Shown: positions 25,805-33,667 of the stretch, piece after piece | How positions within the stretch are numbered: position 1 is the first letter of the stretch | Layout of the letters: each line of letters opens with the position of its first letter | Assembly: GCA_049602155.1 (NCBI GenBank) | Contig: JBMYRH010000019.1 | Location: 43,131-107,130, forward strand | DNA length: 64,000 bases | Reading direction: 5' to 3' | Source of the DNA: JBMYRH01 sp049602155 | GTDB taxonomy: Bacteria; Myxococcota_A; UBA9042; PHBI01; JBMYRH01 | Position numbers and translations under genes: made by a program | Notes under the pieces: generated by a model | Seen by the model: the letters and a program-made list of their open reading frames with translations, nothing else | Told to the model about the DNA's origin: nothing | The model's database searches: none

Positions 25805-27589
25805 CTAGCCGTAAAGCGCGACGAGCGCGTCGCCATGAGCCGCCATGATGACCCGTCGCTTCAGCGACATCTTCGGGGTCAGCATACCGTTCTCGGTCGA
25901 GAACTCCTCGGCGATGAGGACGAACTTCTTCGGCACCTCGTAAGCCTTAAACGCCGGTGCGCGATCCTTGATCTCAGCCTCGATGAGCGCCGAGACCGCA
26001 GGATGAGCGCACAGCTCGGCGTCACTCAGCTGCCCCATCCCTTGAGCCACTGACCAAGGACGCACTGTCTCAAAGTCAGGGACGATCAAGGCGACGTTGT
26101 ACGGCCGGTTGGTGCCGTCGATGAGCGCTTGATTGATGAACCCGCTCAGCTTCAGCTGCTCCTCAAGCGGCGCAGGGGCGACGTACTTACCGTTCTCCAG
26201 CTTGTACTGCTCTTTGACACGCCCAGTGATGTAGAGGAAGCCATCGCTGTCGAGGCGCCCAAGGTCACCTGTGCGGAAGCCCCCATCGTCGGTCATGACC
26301 TCTGCGGTCTTCTCCGGCAGGTTGTGATAGCCCTGCATGACGTTTGGACCATAGACGATGATCTCACCCTGACCTTGCGGCGCGGCCTCGACAGGGTCGA
26401 TCTTGATCTCGACCCCCGGGATCGCGCGTCCCACCGAGCCAATGACCTGACCCGCAGGACAATTGCCGGTCGAGATCGGGCTCGTCTCCGTCAAACCGTA
26501 GCCCTCGTAGACAGTGATCCCCAGGTTGTCGACGAATTCACCGACCTCCTTGGACAGGGCCGCGCCACCGCTGAATGCGTAGCGCAGACGGCCACCAAAG
26601 CGGGCACGAATCTTCTTACCGACGAGCGCATCCAGCACACGGAACTGGAGCTCCAACCGAAGCGAGGTCTTCCCTTGCTTGGAGAGCGCCTTTCGGCGGC
26701 TTGCGACATCAAGTGTTCGGTGAAAAAGCTTCTCCTTCAGCCCACCCGCCTCGGCCATCTTCTTGTGCACACCTGCGTAGATGCGGTTGAAGATCCGCGG
26801 GACACTGAAGAGCAGCGTCGGGCGCACCTCCTCGAGGTTCGCGATGATCGTCGTGACGTTCTCCGCCAAGCCGAGCGAGGCCCCGTAGCTGAGCAAGGTG
26901 TTGAGCTCGACGTTCTGACCAAAGGAGTGCGCCCAGGGCAGAAACGACAGGGAGACATCGCTCTGATCCATCGGGAAGATCTGATGCACTGCGTTGATGT
27001 TCGATGAGATGTTGCCGTGGCTCAGCAGCACGCCCTTCGGGTTACCCGTGGTGCCGCTCGTGTAGATGAAACCGCAGATGTCCTCGGGGGACGGGCTCAC
27101 CGAGGGAGCGGGCGCCGCGCGACCTGCTGCGCAGATCCCCTCAAAGCTCGTCGTGTCGGGCGCCGTGCCGTCGAAATTCACAACGTGCTCAAGGGCATCG
27201 AGCTCATCCACGAAGCCCGTCGTCTGACCGTAGATTAAGTCATTCGCGGCCAACAGGACCTTCGCTCCACAGTCGTTGAGGATGTACTTCCACTCCTTGG
27301 GGAGCTGCGCCTCATACATCGGCACATATTTCGCACCGAGCCCGTACGTCGCGTAGGCCGCGACCGCCCACTCAACTCGGTTGTTCGCGATGACAGCGAC
27401 AGCGTCACCAGGTCCCACTCCCAGGCTCGCCAGTCCGCCACGAAAGGCGTCGACCAACGCGCCGACCTCGGTGTAGGTGATCCACTGGTATGTGCCGTTC
27501 ACCTTCGTACCGAATAGGCGGTTGGGGCCGAACGCCTCGACACTGCGCTCAAACATCTCGACCAAATTATTGAAGACAACAGCGCTCAT
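25805..27589 (-). CDS. Long-chain acyl-CoA synthetase (AMP-forming)
   Basis: A 594-residue ANL-superfamily enzyme that activates fatty acids to acyl-AMP and then acyl-CoA. The P-loop signature 'FIYTSGTTGNPKGVLLSH' is intact; 'YGLTETSP' and 'FRTGDLGRLDSDGFLYITGR' are the A5 and A7-A8 motifs; the C-terminal lysine region is 'YKLENGKYVAPAPLEE'. The pattern matches the FadD15/eukaryotic ACSL type ('NLVEMFERSV' start, 'LPWAHSFGQNVE'). GGAG precedes the ATG. Upstream is fumC (58-base gap, same strand); downstream are the SDR and acylphosphatase genes. Confidence 0.93.
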   Translation of the reverse strand: MSAVVFNNLVEMFERSVEAFGPNRLFGTKVNGTYQWITYTEVGALVDAFRGGLASLGVGPGDAVAVIANNRVEWAVAAYATYGLGAKYVPMYEAQLPKEWKYILNDCGAKVLLAANDLIYGQTTGFVDELDALEHVVNFDGTAPDTTSFEGICAAGRAAPAPSVSPSPEDICGFIYTSGTTGNPKGVLLSHGNISSNINAVHQIFPMDQSDVSLSFLPWAHSFGQNVELNTLLSYGASLGLAENVTTIIANLEEVRPTLLFSVPRIFNRIYAGVHKKMAEAGGLKEKLFHRTLDVASRRKALSKQGKTSLRLELQFRVLDALVGKKIRARFGGRLRYAFSGGAALSKEVGEFVDNLGITVYEGYGLTETSPISTGNCPAGQVIGSVGRAIPGVEIKIDPVEAAPQGQGEIIVYGPNVMQGYHNLPEKTAEVMTDDGGFRTGDLGRLDSDGFLYITGRVKEQYKLENGKYVAPAPLEEQLKLSGFINQALIDGTNRPYNVALIVPDFETVRPWSVAQGMGQLSDAELCAHPAVSALIEAEIKDRAPAFKAYEVPKKFVLIAEEFSTENGMLTPKMSLKRRVIMAAHGDALVALYG

Positions 27590-27647
27590 GGGGATCTCCG
27601 TAAAGGATGGACGCGTAGCTCGGAGAGCTCACATTGGCCAGGGGGGG

Positions 27648-29048
27648 TTACCGCTTGGGGATGCCGGGCTCGGTCATCGAGCGCGCGTCAAGCAGCCTCT
27701 CGAGTTCTTCACCGGTCAGGATCTCGAGCTCCTCACAGAGGGCGCGGACCGTCTTCTGCTCTTTGATGGAGCGCTTGGCGATGTCTGCGGCCTTATCGTA
27801 CCCGATGACCGGAGCCAGGGACGTCACCATCGAGAGTGACCACTCGACGTAACCCTCCGCCTTCTCGGCGTTGGCCTCCATGCCCTCCACGGCGCGCTCG
27901 ACGAAGGCATCGATGCCTCGCCCCATGAAGGTGACTGACTCCAAGAGGTTCCGCACGATGACGGGCATCATCACGTTCAGGTCGAGGTTGCCGTGGGTGT
28001 TGGCGATCTGCACTGCATTCGCGTTGCCCATCACTTGGCTCGACACCATCATCAGCGCTTCGCAGAGCACAGGGTTGACCTTACCTGGCATGATCGAAGA
28101 TCCAGGCTGAATGCTCGGGAGCTTGATCTCCCCGAACCCACAGCGCGGACCGGAGGACAACCACCGGATGTCGTTGGCGATCTTGAGCATAGACGTCGCC
28201 ACCGTGGCCAACTGCCCAGCCAACTCGGCGCATGCATCACGGGAGTGCTGAGCCTCACAGTGATTGGTCGCCTCGCGGAAGGGGAGCCCAAACCGCGTAG
28301 CCAACTCCGCAGCCACGCGACCACCAAACTCAGGGTGTGTGTTGAGCCCCGTGCCGACCGCCGTTCCACCCTGAGCCAACTCGTAGAGGTTGGGCAACGT
28401 GCCCTCAATGCGCGTGATAGACAGCTCGACCTGACGCGCCCAAGCACCAGCCTCTTGGCCCATGCGGATCGGGGTCGCGTCCATCAAGTGCGTGCGGCCA
28501 ATCTTGATGACGTCATCCCAAGCCTTGGCCTTCGCCTCGAGCGCCCCGTGGAGGCGACGCAGCGCAGGGAGGAGGGTCTCGTTGACCTCGACCGCGACGG
28601 CGACGTGAATCGCGGTCGGGATCGTGTCGTTCGAGGACTGACCAAAATTCACGTGATCGTTCGGGTGGACCGGCGCCTTTCCGCCCCGAGTCCCCGTCAA
28701 GATCTCGTTTGCGCGCCCGGCGACGACCTCATTCGTGTTCATGTTCGTCGACGTGCCACTGCCCGTCTGAAAGATGTCGACTGGGAACTGACTGTCGAGG
28801 GTCCCCTCGATCACTTCATCAGCAGCTTGCCGGACCGCTTGGGCGCGCTCGGTGTCCACAGCACCCAAGGCCTCGTTGACCGTGGCTGCGGCGTGCTTGA
28901 TTGCGCCCATCGCTCGGATAAAGGTCCGCGGAAAGCGTAAACCGCTGATCGGAAAGTTGGCGACTGCGCGCGCCGTCTGCGCCCCATAGTACGCGTCATC
29001 AGGTACTTGGAATTCGCCCATGGAATCGCGCTCAATTCGGAAACCCAT
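27648..29048 (-). CDS. fumC: Class II fumarate hydratase
   Basis: About 466 residues, the normal FumC length, when started at 29048, where AGGAGG sits ideally; the frame is open further upstream but those residues are not FumC-like. It interconverts fumarate and malate in the TCA cycle, as a cytoplasmic tetramer. The family signature 'GSSIMPGKVNP' is intact, along with 'TGSGTSTNMNTNEV', 'GRTHLMDATPI' and 'GGTAVGTGLNTHPEF'. The start 'RIERDSMGEFQVP' and 'YYGAQTARAVANF' is typical of class II enzymes rather than aspartase (no 'GSSIMPAKVNP'). Confidence 0.95.
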   Translation of the reverse strand: MGFRIERDSMGEFQVPDDAYYGAQTARAVANFPISGLRFPRTFIRAMGAIKHAAATVNEALGAVDTERAQAVRQAADEVIEGTLDSQFPVDIFQTGSGTSTNMNTNEVVAGRANEILTGTRGGKAPVHPNDHVNFGQSSNDTIPTAIHVAVAVEVNETLLPALRRLHGALEAKAKAWDDVIKIGRTHLMDATPIRMGQEAGAWARQVELSITRIEGTLPNLYELAQGGTAVGTGLNTHPEFGGRVAAELATRFGLPFREATNHCEAQHSRDACAELAGQLATVATSMLKIANDIRWLSSGPRCGFGEIKLPSIQPGSSIMPGKVNPVLCEALMMVSSQVMGNANAVQIANTHGNLDLNVMMPVIVRNLLESVTFMGRGIDAFVERAVEGMEANAEKAEGYVEWSLSMVTSLAPVIGYDKAADIAKRSIKEQKTVRALCEELEILTGEELERLLDARSMTEPGIPKR

Positions 29049-29133
29049 CGTGTCCTCCTCTGCTTTCGTCGATCCTCTAACACGAGAGACGTTGGGCAGA
29101 GAAGCCCCCCGTTCATCCCGACAGATCAGCCGG

Positions 29134-30237
29134 CTATAAGAAGCGCCCCTTGAGCGACTCGGGGACCAAAGGACAAACGCTCGCAGGCCGCGCAAAGAGT
29201 CGATGACGCACCCCAGCTATCCCGTCATAGGCGGCGTCGCGGAGGACACGCGGAGTCCATCGAAGGCACCACGCGAAGAGCCGCCAAAGCCCGCCCAACC
29301 TCATCAAACAACGCACCACTGCGTCGCTCTTGCACAAAACTCGGCCATCCGCGGTCAGCACGATCAAGCTGTCCGGTAACGTCGCACGCACGTCAGCGCT
29401 CACCCGCGCGGTAAAGGTGTCGCTCTTGAGGGGCGCGTAGTGAAAAAGGCGCCCCTCGATGTCCTCAGCGAGACAAAATCGCACAGCGCGGTGACAGAGC
29501 CCGCAATCACCGTCGTAGAAGAGGCGCTCAACGGGGCCGGAGGCAGAGGCAAACCACGAGGGCGTCAGGCAGGCCAAATGGGCCGCGATCGCCAGGACAA
29601 CGCTGCCCTCAAGTGGCCCAAATGCCACACTCATGAGCCCCAGGATCAGCGCCATTGGTCGCGTCGAGCGCCAAAGCGCCAGGGGCAGAAACACCAGATG
29701 CACGCTCACCCCTACCCAAGCTGACAGTCCAGCTGCGGGGCTCCATGACATCGCCATGCCAGAGGCCAGGCCGGCCAAGAGATGCGACAGACCGACGACC
29801 AGCCACGCAATGTCGTGGAGCCGGTCGGAGAGGCGCCAGCCTCCCCCGGGATCCATCCGACCACGCGCCGACCACGACCCGTAGGGTGCCGGCCGCACAA
29901 AGGCGTGCAGCAAGAGCAACGACTCGAAGGCTGGCCACGCGACCAGGAGTTCAGGTGCAGGGATCAGGAAGCGATGCAAGAGCAAGAGCGCACAGAGCGA
30001 GACGGCTGCTAATCTGTCCAGCACCCCGAGCGCCAAGGGCAACGCGACGAGAGTGAGCAACCCAACCGCTCCCCAGCGTTGAGCAACCGTGCCCTCCGCC
30101 CCACCGAGCCATGCGTCCGCAGCGTAGAGCACGGCGGAGCAGGCAAAGAGCACCCTCAAGAGGCTGTATTGACCGCCTGTCCACCCATTGTGGGACCGCT
30201 CAGGGCGCGCGCGATGAGGCGTCGTCTCAGAGCTCAT
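29134..30237 (-). CDS. HTTM-like membrane protein fused to DCC (DUF393) thiol-redox domain
   Basis: A 367-residue fusion. Residues about 22-230 contain six or so hydrophobic segments with His-rich loops ('LLHRFLIPAPE', 'DRLHDIAWLVVGLSHLLAG') that recall HTTM/vitamin-K-dependent-carboxylase-like membrane domains. Residues 237-345 are a DCC domain: 'RLFYDGDCGLCHRAVRFCL' with C245-x2-C248, then the 'YAPLKSDTF' block and 'LCKSDAVVRCLMRLGGLW'. DCC proteins are predicted thiol-disulphide oxidoreductases. Membrane coupling suggests quinone-linked disulphide chemistry, which is inference. It is divergent from the isoaspartyl peptidase gene with about 100 bases between. Confidence 0.83.
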   Translation of the reverse strand: MSSETTPHRARPERSHNGWTGGQYSLLRVLFACSAVLYAADAWLGGAEGTVAQRWGAVGLLTLVALPLALGVLDRLAAVSLCALLLLHRFLIPAPELLVAWPAFESLLLLHAFVRPAPYGSWSARGRMDPGGGWRLSDRLHDIAWLVVGLSHLLAGLASGMAMSWSPAAGLSAWVGVSVHLVFLPLALWRSTRPMALILGLMSVAFGPLEGSVVLAIAAHLACLTPSWFASASGPVERLFYDGDCGLCHRAVRFCLAEDIEGRLFHYAPLKSDTFTARVSADVRATLPDSLIVLTADGRVLCKSDAVVRCLMRLGGLWRLFAWCLRWTPRVLRDAAYDGIAGVRHRLFARPASVCPLVPESLKGRFL

Positions 30238-30338
30238 CTCACCCTCACGGGTCGCGGTCGATCATCTGTCGTGGAGTCCCACACGTCTCCACAGTAGACT
30301 CTGAGGGAGGCGACGCAAGGTCCTCGGAGGTGGATGCG

Positions 30339-31361
30339 ATGGTGGAACGGACTTCTCCCTATACCCTGGTCGTCGAGCGGGCTCCGCTCCCGATCGTGAT
30401 CGTGCACGGCGGTGCAGGCTCGTACCTTCAGACCACGACGGCCGCGCAGCGGGCCATCCGGGGCGCACGCCTCGTGAAGGCGGCGGAGCTAGGGATGGGC
30501 GCGCTCGCGCGCGGGGGCGCGCGAGGCGCGGTCCTCGCAGCTGTGGGGTTTATGGAGGATGACGAGCGCTTTAATGCAGGTCGAGGGAGCCGGCTCCAGT
30601 CTGATGGCGTGGTCCGAATGTCCGCAGCCTTGATGGGGGGAAGAGAGCTACGGAGCAGCGCAGTGTACAACGTCCAGGGCTGCCCTCGGCCAAGTCAGCT
30701 CGTCGATGTGCTTCAGTCCCGAGGGGATCGCAACCTCGATGGGGAGGGCGCCGCGCACCTCATGACCGAGCTCGGCATGACCCCGGAAGACGTCCGCACG
30801 CCACAGAACATTGCGCGGTGGGTCGCCCTGTCTGAGGGGGCGGATCATGTCGACCGAGATTCAGCGATCGGCGACGCAGACGACGCCGCGATTCACGCTG
30901 CCCGAGAGGCAGGAATCGCCGTGCCGGACGACCTATTGCCACCCAAAGATCAACGGTACGGGACCGTTGGCGCCGTCGCGATCGACACCTCGGGGCAGAT
31001 CTGGGCCTGCACGTCGACTGGAGGCAGAGGCCATGAAGCCGTCGGCCGCGTCAGCGACACCCCCACCCCCGCTGGGAACTACGCCTGTGAGCGGGTCGGC
31101 CTCTCAGCCACAGGGTTTGGGGAGCAGATCCTCGACCTCAATGTCGCCGGGCGCATCTGCACCCGCGTGATCGACGGCGCCACCCTCACAGACGCGCTGC
31201 AGCGCACATTCGATGACGTCATTGCACATCGGGGCCTCTTGGGCGTCATCGCGCTGACCGCTGACGGCGATGTCGGCTACGCCCACTCCACAGAGGCCTG
31301 CGGAGTCGCGTGGATTGATGGGGCGGGTAACCGACATATCGATCGACATGGAGACGACTGA
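30339..31361 (+). CDS. Isoaspartyl peptidase / L-asparaginase (Ntn hydrolase)
   Basis: About 340 residues from the ATG at 30339 (GGAGG nine bases upstream); the longer upstream frame is antisense to the DCC gene. The proenzyme is expected to cleave itself before Thr209 in 'RYGTVGAVAID', making the catalytic N-terminal Thr of the beta chain. 'IVHGGAGS' opens the alpha chain, and 'FNAGRGSRL' and the 'TSTGGRGHEAVGRVSDTP' region supply substrate and sodium-loop residues. The enzyme removes isoaspartyl dipeptides and asparagine. No signal peptide, so cytoplasmic. A likely terminator follows at 31422. Confidence 0.92.
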   Translation: MVERTSPYTLVVERAPLPIVIVHGGAGSYLQTTTAAQRAIRGARLVKAAELGMGALARGGARGAVLAAVGFMEDDERFNAGRGSRLQSDGVVRMSAALMGGRELRSSAVYNVQGCPRPSQLVDVLQSRGDRNLDGEGAAHLMTELGMTPEDVRTPQNIARWVALSEGADHVDRDSAIGDADDAAIHAAREAGIAVPDDLLPPKDQRYGTVGAVAIDTSGQIWACTSTGGRGHEAVGRVSDTPTPAGNYACERVGLSATGFGEQILDLNVAGRICTRVIDGATLTDALQRTFDDVIAHRGLLGVIALTADGDVGYAHSTEACGVAWIDGAGNRHIDRHGDD

Positions 31362-31421
31362 ACAGTGCCACAGTCGATCGAATGTTCACCGATTGTCCGC
31401 TCACGGTGAGTGATCCATTTC

Positions 31422-31442
31422 GTCACCTGGGTGACAATTTTT
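31422..31442 (+). terminator. Probable terminator after the isoaspartyl peptidase gene
   Basis: GTCACC-TG-GGTGAC (31422-31435; in practice a 5-bp stem with a CCTG-type loop) is followed by AATTTTT, about 60 bases past the stop. The stem is short, so strength is uncertain. Confidence 0.5.
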
Positions 31443-31606
31443 GTCATCTCGCCGAAAAGCCGCGTAAACACTGGGCGATAAGGCTCGCACAAGATGTCAC
31501 TCGGCCGCGGTTGACGCAGAGCGACATGACGCGCTTTGGAAATACGACGATCTGCGCAACCTTTCAGAATCGAATAATTACAAGCACTTATCCGCGTCAT
31601 AAATTT

Positions 31607-31622
31607 TGGCACATTACTTGCT
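31607..31622 (+). promoter_or_regulatory. Sigma-54 (RpoN) promoter for pilA
   Basis: TGGCACATTACTTGCT matches the -24/-12 consensus TGGCAC-N5-TTGCT exactly, with the GG and GC elements 12 bases apart. Transcription would start near 31633, giving a leader of about 155 bases before the pilin ATG. In Myxococcus and Pseudomonas, pilA is driven by RpoN with the PilS/PilR two-component system, which fits. Confidence 0.9.
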
Positions 31623-31725
31623 GACATTGATGGGCGGAACTACATTGGCGAACCAAGATGGACCACTTCCTGACGGGTAGCTTCCAGTGAGTTCAGTGGT
31701 TCATCGCCATAGCGGCAAACAACGC

Positions 31726-31739
31726 GAACGATATCGTTC
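31726..31739. promoter_or_regulatory. Perfect 14-bp palindrome in the pilA leader
   Basis: GAACGATATCGTTC is its own reverse complement. It lies about 95 bases downstream of the predicted start of transcription and 49 bases before the pilin ATG, so it could be an operator for a dimeric repressor or a short hairpin in the mRNA. Confidence 0.55.
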
Positions 31740-31787
31740 AAGTTAACAGTGGTTCGGACAGAGCCAAACACAAGAGGGAGAACAAAG

Positions 31788-32375
31788 ATGATGATGCGAA
31801 TTCGCAACACGGATAAGGGCTTTACGCTCATCGAGTTGATGATCGTGGTCGCGATTTTGGCCATTTTGGCTGTGGTCGCGGTTCCGGCGTTCATTAAGTA
31901 CATGCGTCGCGCCAAGACGACTGAGGCCATCGACCAGATGGACAAGATCTACAAGGGCTCGGCCATCTATTACACCACCCCCCACATCAACAAGGCCGGC
32001 GCCAAGTTGCCCTGCCAGTTCCCGACCAACCAGGGCGTGACGCCGATTGAGGGCACCTGCTGCTCCACTGGCGGCCTTCCCGGTCCGGACGCGAACAACG
32101 ATGACCGCTGCGACTCCGCGCCGAACACGTGGAACACGGACACTTGGTCCTCAGTGAACTTCCAGATCACTGACGAGCACTACTTCGTGTACTCCTACGC
32201 GTCCTCCGGCGTGCTGATTGATGCTGGCTTCACGGTCACGGCTAACGCCGACCTCGACTGTGACGGCATTCAGTCCACGTTCCAGCGCATGGGCTTCGGT
32301 GACCCTCAGGCGAACTTCGCTGAGTGCTCACTGCGTGGCTCGGCTGCCTTCTACGTGGAGAAGGAGACCGAGTAA
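31788..32375 (+). CDS. pilA: Type IV major pilin
   Basis: About 195 residues from the ATG at 31788 (GGGAG upstream; two further ATG codons follow directly). The prepilin leader is short and basic, 'MMMRIRNTDKG', cut by PilD before Phe in 'G/FTLIELMIVVAILAILA', with the essential Glu5 of the mature pilin. The hydrophobic N-terminal helix leads into a globular domain with six to seven cysteines ('LPCQFP', 'GTCCSTGG', 'DDRCDSAP', 'DLDCDGIQ', 'AECSLRG'), which is more disulphide-rich than many pilins. Exported to the pilus fibre; roles in twitching, adhesion and possibly predation. It has its own sigma-54 promoter and strong terminator, as expected for a highly expressed single gene. Confidence 0.93.
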   Translation: MMMRIRNTDKGFTLIELMIVVAILAILAVVAVPAFIKYMRRAKTTEAIDQMDKIYKGSAIYYTTPHINKAGAKLPCQFPTNQGVTPIEGTCCSTGGLPGPDANNDDRCDSAPNTWNTDTWSSVNFQITDEHYFVYSYASSGVLIDAGFTVTANADLDCDGIQSTFQRMGFGDPQANFAECSLRGSAAFYVEKETE

Positions 32376-32399
32376 TCGGTTGATCCAGGCCTGAGAAGA

Positions 32400-32431
32400 A
32401 AGGCGCCTCCTTCGGGGGGCGCCTTTTTTTT
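32400..32431 (+). terminator. Strong rho-independent terminator after pilA
   Basis: A 10-bp stem (AGGCGCCTCC against GGGGGCGCCT, including one G-U) closes a UUCG tetraloop, then eight T. It ends 10 bases before the converging gene at 32441. Confidence 0.95.
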
Positions 32432-32440
32432 GTCGTTTCA

Positions 32441-33535
32441 TTAGCGAAGCGACAGCGGCGCCCGCGCCAACCAGCGCTGACCCCGAGGGGGCAGACTCCC
32501 CAACTCATCCGCGGTGGGCGTCGCCAATGGCGCCGAGCTCTTCGTCGACCAAAAGAGCACAGGCCCCTGGGTCTGAAAGCCAGACAGCAGATGTGCGGCA
32601 GCCTTGGCCGAGTAGGTCGTATCCAGCCCTGGAGCGCCGCCCTCAGCGAAGCGGACTTTCGCGGCGATGCCCTCCTTCGTCGGGCAGCCATATCCGCCCC
32701 CCGTCAAGCCACCCGATGTCCTCAACCTCGGGGCCCGCCTCAGCACGTCCACCACATCCGGACCGCCTAAGTCGCGCAACATGGCCGCGGTTCGGAGCGC
32801 GAGACCGAGGATCCTGAAACGGGCCGTCACAGGCCATGGGCTGATGCGTACGGCGTGAACCCATGGACCGGCACCGGAGAACCCAAGCCCCATCGCGGCG
32901 GCGACTGCGAAGCCCACAAGTAGCCCAGCTGACGTGCACGTGCTCCCCACTGGGAGCACCACATGAGCCGGGGGCGGCAAGACAGCATCCTCAACGTCCT
33001 GAGCGACCTCAAGCGCCGCCCCAACGTGCCCCAATGCCCCGAGCGGCGTCGCTGCCCCCGGAGGGATGATCCGCTCATCTGACCGACGACAGCGGCGTGA
33101 GACCGCCCACACACCGATCGGAAATGTGAGGATAGAGCCGGTTAACCGAAGCTCACAGGGGGTCGTCGCGAGCGCCCTCAAGTTCGCTTGAGCGGTCTCA
33201 GTCGCCGGCTGAGGGAAGAGCAGCGCCCCCGTCGCCAACCCGACGGTCTGTGCGTGCGTCGCGATCGCTACGGCCTGATTCGATCCATAGGCCCCCATCG
33301 CCCAAACCCGCGCGACGCCGTCAGCCTTGGCGGCCCCAAAGACGGTCTCGAGGCATCGCACCTTGTTGCCTCCGTAGAGCGCGGCGCTCTTGTCCTCTCG
33401 CTTCACAAAGTGAGGCCCTTGAAGTCCCGAGACGGCGAGCGGCTCGATGGGGGTCGGCCATTCACCTAAAGAAACCCTCGGAACCTGCCGGGACACTGCG
33501 GGCAATACCGCTTCGAGCGCGTCGTGACTCACCAA
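32441..33535 (-). CDS. PLP-dependent D-cysteine desulfhydrase / ACC-deaminase-like protein
   Basis: A 364-residue fold-type II PLP enzyme. 'LGEWPTPIEPL' and 'FVKREDKSAALYGGNKVRCLE' hold the Schiff-base lysine in G-G-N-K; 'GAYGSNQAVAIA' is the Ser/Asn loop that binds the substrate carboxylate; 'LPVGSTCTSAGLLVG' is the glycine-rich phosphate loop. The family includes ACC deaminase, D-cysteine desulfhydrase and L-cysteate sulfo-lyase; the sequence alone does not separate them. Cytoplasmic. It is monocistronic, converging on pilA's terminator and divergent from the DUF255 gene. Confidence 0.87.
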   Translation of the reverse strand: MVSHDALEAVLPAVSRQVPRVSLGEWPTPIEPLAVSGLQGPHFVKREDKSAALYGGNKVRCLETVFGAAKADGVARVWAMGAYGSNQAVAIATHAQTVGLATGALLFPQPATETAQANLRALATTPCELRLTGSILTFPIGVWAVSRRCRRSDERIIPPGAATPLGALGHVGAALEVAQDVEDAVLPPPAHVVLPVGSTCTSAGLLVGFAVAAAMGLGFSGAGPWVHAVRISPWPVTARFRILGLALRTAAMLRDLGGPDVVDVLRRAPRLRTSGGLTGGGYGCPTKEGIAAKVRFAEGGAPGLDTTYSAKAAAHLLSGFQTQGPVLFWSTKSSAPLATPTADELGSLPPRGQRWLARAPLSLR

Positions 33536-33667
33536 AAGAGAGTCTGCTTCACGCGACTCAAGGTCAAGCGACCATAGACAGCGCCCCTGCGGCCCCCTAA
33601 ACTCTCCTGGTCAGTGGTCTAGGAAAGAGCGGCCAGACCAGAGGCTGAGTTCCACACACGAATTTCT

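Larger units (their letters stand above)
31443..31787 (+). other. AT-rich pilA regulatory region and leader
   Basis: Gene-free stretch between the isoaspartyl peptidase terminator and pilA. It is clearly more AT-rich than its surroundings up to about 31640, as expected of a regulated promoter region. It holds the sigma-54 promoter (31607-31622) and, in the ~155-base leader, a perfect 14-bp palindrome (31726-31739). Short frames here look random. Confidence 0.7.

Noticed and set aside
26129..27007. Plus-strand frame opposite the acyl-CoA synthetase
   Set aside because: Antisense shadow; the ANL motifs on the minus strand are unambiguous.
31382..31624. Small open frame before pilA
   Set aside because: It runs through the sigma-54 promoter, has no ribosome site and its residues look random.
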